DNA from: Geodermatophilus bullaregiensis
Lineage (GTDB): Bacteria; Actinomycetota; Actinomycetes; Mycobacteriales; Geodermatophilaceae
Reading direction: 5' to 3'
Length of the DNA stretch: 64,000 bases
Assembly: GCF_016907675.1 (NCBI RefSeq)
Contig: NZ_JAFBCJ010000001.1
Location: 2,480,001 to 2,544,000, forward strand
Positions 62,468 to 64,000 of this stretch are shown one piece after another. The notes under the pieces were generated by a model. The model saw only the letters and a list, made by a program, of their open reading frames with translations, was not told where the DNA came from and ran no database searches. The position numbers were made by a program, and so were the translations under genes. Numbering within the stretch: the stretch's first letter is position 1; each line of letters begins with the position of its first letter.

Positions 62468-63682
62468 GTGTCCGAGCTCCGTTCGGCTCTCGACGAACTC
62501 GCCGCACTCGACCTCGCCGAGCTGTCCGACGACGCCGTGCTCGACCTCGTCGGTGAGCTGAGCACCGTCGCCAACCGGGTGGCCGCCGTCCTCACGTCGG
62601 CCGTGCGGGTGGCCGACCGCCGCGAGGCGTACCGGCGCGACGGCGCCGTCTCGATGAAGAGCTGGCTGCGCGGCAGCTGCCGGCTGGCGCCGGAGGAGGC
62701 CACGGCGATCGTGTCCAGCGGCCGGCGGATCGAGCAGCTGCCGGCCACTGCCGCAGCCTTCGCCGCCGGGGAGATCACTGCCGTCCACGCCAGGGTGATC
62801 ACCTGCGCCATGACGCCGGGCCGCGTCACCAAGGCCGCCGAGGCGGGGATCGAGCTGGCCGAGACGGACGTGATCCTCGCGGACCTCGCGCGGAAGACGA
62901 CGCCGCACGAGACGAAGCAGGGTGTGAAGCGCTGGGTGGCCGGGATCGACCCCGACGGCACGCTCGGCGAGGCGGCCGACGTCCGCCGCCGCTTCAGCAT
63001 GGCCGACGGCCTCGACGGCCGCGTGCACGTCCGCGGCGAGTTCGACCCGGTCGGCGCCGAGTACCTGCACACCGCCCTGGCGGCGCTGATGAACGGCGAC
63101 CGCCCGGCCGGCGGCACCCGGAGCCACGCGGAGCACCAGGCCGACGCGCTGGTCGCCCTGGCCCGCGGCGCACTGGACGGCGGCTCGCTGCCCGACGTCC
63201 GCGGGGAGCGGCCGCACGTCCGGGTCACCATCGACTGGCAGGCCCTCTGCGCCGCACGGGGCGCAGCAGGCGTCTCCGGGGGCTCGCTGGGGTGGGCCGG
63301 ACCGATCTGCCCTGAGACGGCACGGCGCCTGGCCTGCGACGCGGGCGTCGTACGGGTGGTCACCGGACCGGACGGGCTGCCGCTCGACGTCAGCCGCGCC
63401 CAGCGCACCGCCACCGCAGCCATCCGCCGGGCCGTCGAGATCCGCGACGGCCACTGCGTCTTCGCCGGTTGTGACGCACCGCCCGAGTGGTGCGACGTCC
63501 ACCACGTCGTGCACTGGGCGCACGGCGGGCCGACGTCCTGTGACAACGGCGCACTGCTCTGCGAGCGGCACCACACCGCCTGTCACGAAGGCGGCTTCTC
63601 CGTCTCCCGGGATCCCGGGACGAGCACCTGGCACACCTGGCGGTCCGACGGCACCGAGGTCCTCAGCCGCGCCGGCCCCTGA
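62468..63682 (+). CDS. DUF222 / HNH endonuclease (13E12-repeat-like), intact
   Basis: 404 residues. N-terminal DUF222 helical region (about 1-260; LSTVANRVAAVLTSAVRVADRREAYRRDGAVSMKSWLRGSCRLAPEEA), then HNH (about 310-385): RTATAAIRRAVEIRDGHCVFAGCDAPPEWCDVHHVVHWAHGGPTSCDNGALLCERHH with the H-N-H residues and zinc-type cysteines intact. This family is highly expanded in many actinobacteria and of uncertain role, often considered mobile. GTG at 62468 with AAGGAGG upstream. Compare the decayed relative at 40908-42200. Confidence 0.88.
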   Translation: MSELRSALDELAALDLAELSDDAVLDLVGELSTVANRVAAVLTSAVRVADRREAYRRDGAVSMKSWLRGSCRLAPEEATAIVSSGRRIEQLPATAAAFAAGEITAVHARVITCAMTPGRVTKAAEAGIELAETDVILADLARKTTPHETKQGVKRWVAGIDPDGTLGEAADVRRRFSMADGLDGRVHVRGEFDPVGAEYLHTALAALMNGDRPAGGTRSHAEHQADALVALARGALDGGSLPDVRGERPHVRVTIDWQALCAARGAAGVSGGSLGWAGPICPETARRLACDAGVVRVVTGPDGLPLDVSRAQRTATAAIRRAVEIRDGHCVFAGCDAPPEWCDVHHVVHWAHGGPTSCDNGALLCERHHTACHEGGFSVSRDPGTSTWHTWRSDGTEVLSRAGP

Positions 63683-63779
63683 CGTCGGCGGCGGTCCGCC
63701 GCCGTCCACAGACGGACCCGTCGTCCACAGGCCGGCGACAGAAGCCCTCGGAACCGTGACCGGCGTCGGCCCGCGCTCC

Positions 63780-63785
63780 TAGCCT
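63780..63785 (+). promoter_or_regulatory. -10 hexamer of a leaderless promoter for the SWIM-domain gene
   Basis: TAGCCT ends 7 bases before the GTG at 63793, with no ribosome binding site; leaderless transcript likely. Confidence 0.45.
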
Positions 63786-63792
63786 CGGTCGC

Positions 63793-64000
63793 GTGTTCGA
63801 GGACCTGCGGCCCAGGCTGACCGACGCCGTCATCCGGCGCTCGGTCGGCGACGCGACGTTCCGGCGCGGCGCCGCCTACGCCCGTGAAGGCCGCGTGTCC
63901 CTGGTGGTCCACCATCTGGACGAGGTCAGTGGCCAGGTGGCCGGGCAGGGTGGCGTCTACCGGACCGTCGCCGAGTGGGGTGGGGACGCGGCGCGCTGGT
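63793..64000 (+). CDS. SWIM zinc-finger protein, N-terminal start only
   Basis: 69 codons to the window end. MFEDLRPRLTDAVIRRSVGDATFRRGAAYAREGRVSLVVHHLDEVSGQVAGQG has the characteristic opening of actinobacterial SWIM zinc-finger or SNF2-helicase-associated SWIM proteins (A-x-x-x-F-x-R-G-x-x-Y at about 20-30, followed by a strand-rich module). The zinc-binding CxCx(n)CxH lies beyond the edge, so the assignment is by the N-terminal motif only. GTG start at 63793, leaderless pattern. Confidence 0.65.
   Translation, partial: MFEDLRPRLTDAVIRRSVGDATFRRGAAYAREGRVSLVVHHLDEVSGQVAGQGGVYRTVAEWGGDAARW

Overview
The window is very GC-rich, with dense coding, many GTG starts, frequent 4-base GTGA/ATGA gene overlaps and several apparently leaderless promoters. 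Together with DtxR-type iron boxes, a DUF222/HNH endonuclease family, a BluB-CobT fusion and a chemotaxis cluster in a high-GC background, this points to a motile actinobacterium. A member of the Geodermatophilaceae (Blastococcus, Geodermatophilus, Modestobacter) is the best guess; this is inference, since there is no rRNA or marker gene to confirm it.

Layout. 1-8.5 kb: truncated polyphosphate kinase 2, an acyltransferase-like protein lacking its catalytic His, alkaline phosphatase, the giant NAD-glutamate dehydrogenase and a holin-IV-like membrane protein, all on the minus strand. 8.6-11.8 kb: NTF2-like protein, DCC thiol-disulfide protein, AAA ATPase, alpha/beta hydrolase. 11.8-14.3 kb: a divergent pair, PAS-GAF-SpoIIE phosphatase and anti-sigma-type ATPase, suggesting a partner-switching stress module. 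14.4-31.5 kb: a compact chemotaxis region, all minus strand: five MCPs with mosaic, nearly identical signalling domains, cheA (tandem CheW domains), cheW, an unknown gene, and an overlapping cheB-cheR-cheY-cheX-cheY-(CheX-like) operon.

31.8-40 kb: otsA-otsB (trehalose), two crcB/fluc fluoride channel genes, terC under a yybP-ykoY (Mn2+) riboswitch, a small winged-helix regulator, and the two-gene NAGGN osmolyte pathway. Trehalose and NAGGN genes side by side indicate a desiccation/osmotic-stress locus. 40-47 kb: PTH2 hydrolase, a decayed HNH endonuclease pseudogene, a catecholate-siderophore-type ABC importer behind two iron boxes, and an aldo/keto reductase. 47-55.5 kb: PaaX-like regulator, small membrane proteins, a Gly-rich protein, a LOV-GAF-SpoIIE blue-light phosphatase, a flavin reductase/HMG-CoA lyase pair, a PAS-GGDEF cyclase. 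55.5-64 kb: M20 peptidase, phosphoglucomutase, an AraC-VOC-YjbR-BluB/CobT operon, a DUF4190 protein, an intact HNH endonuclease and the start of a SWIM zinc-finger protein.

Structures the genes do not explain: four copies of a ~60-bp intergenic element at gene 3' ends (three in convergent gaps), two copies of a parS-like palindrome about 13.8 kb apart, a perfect 20-bp inverted repeat next to the alkaline phosphatase gene, and a long imperfect inverted repeat directly upstream of crcB. The terC leader shows a readable switch: the 3' strand of riboswitch helix P1 can alternatively pair with the ribosome binding site.
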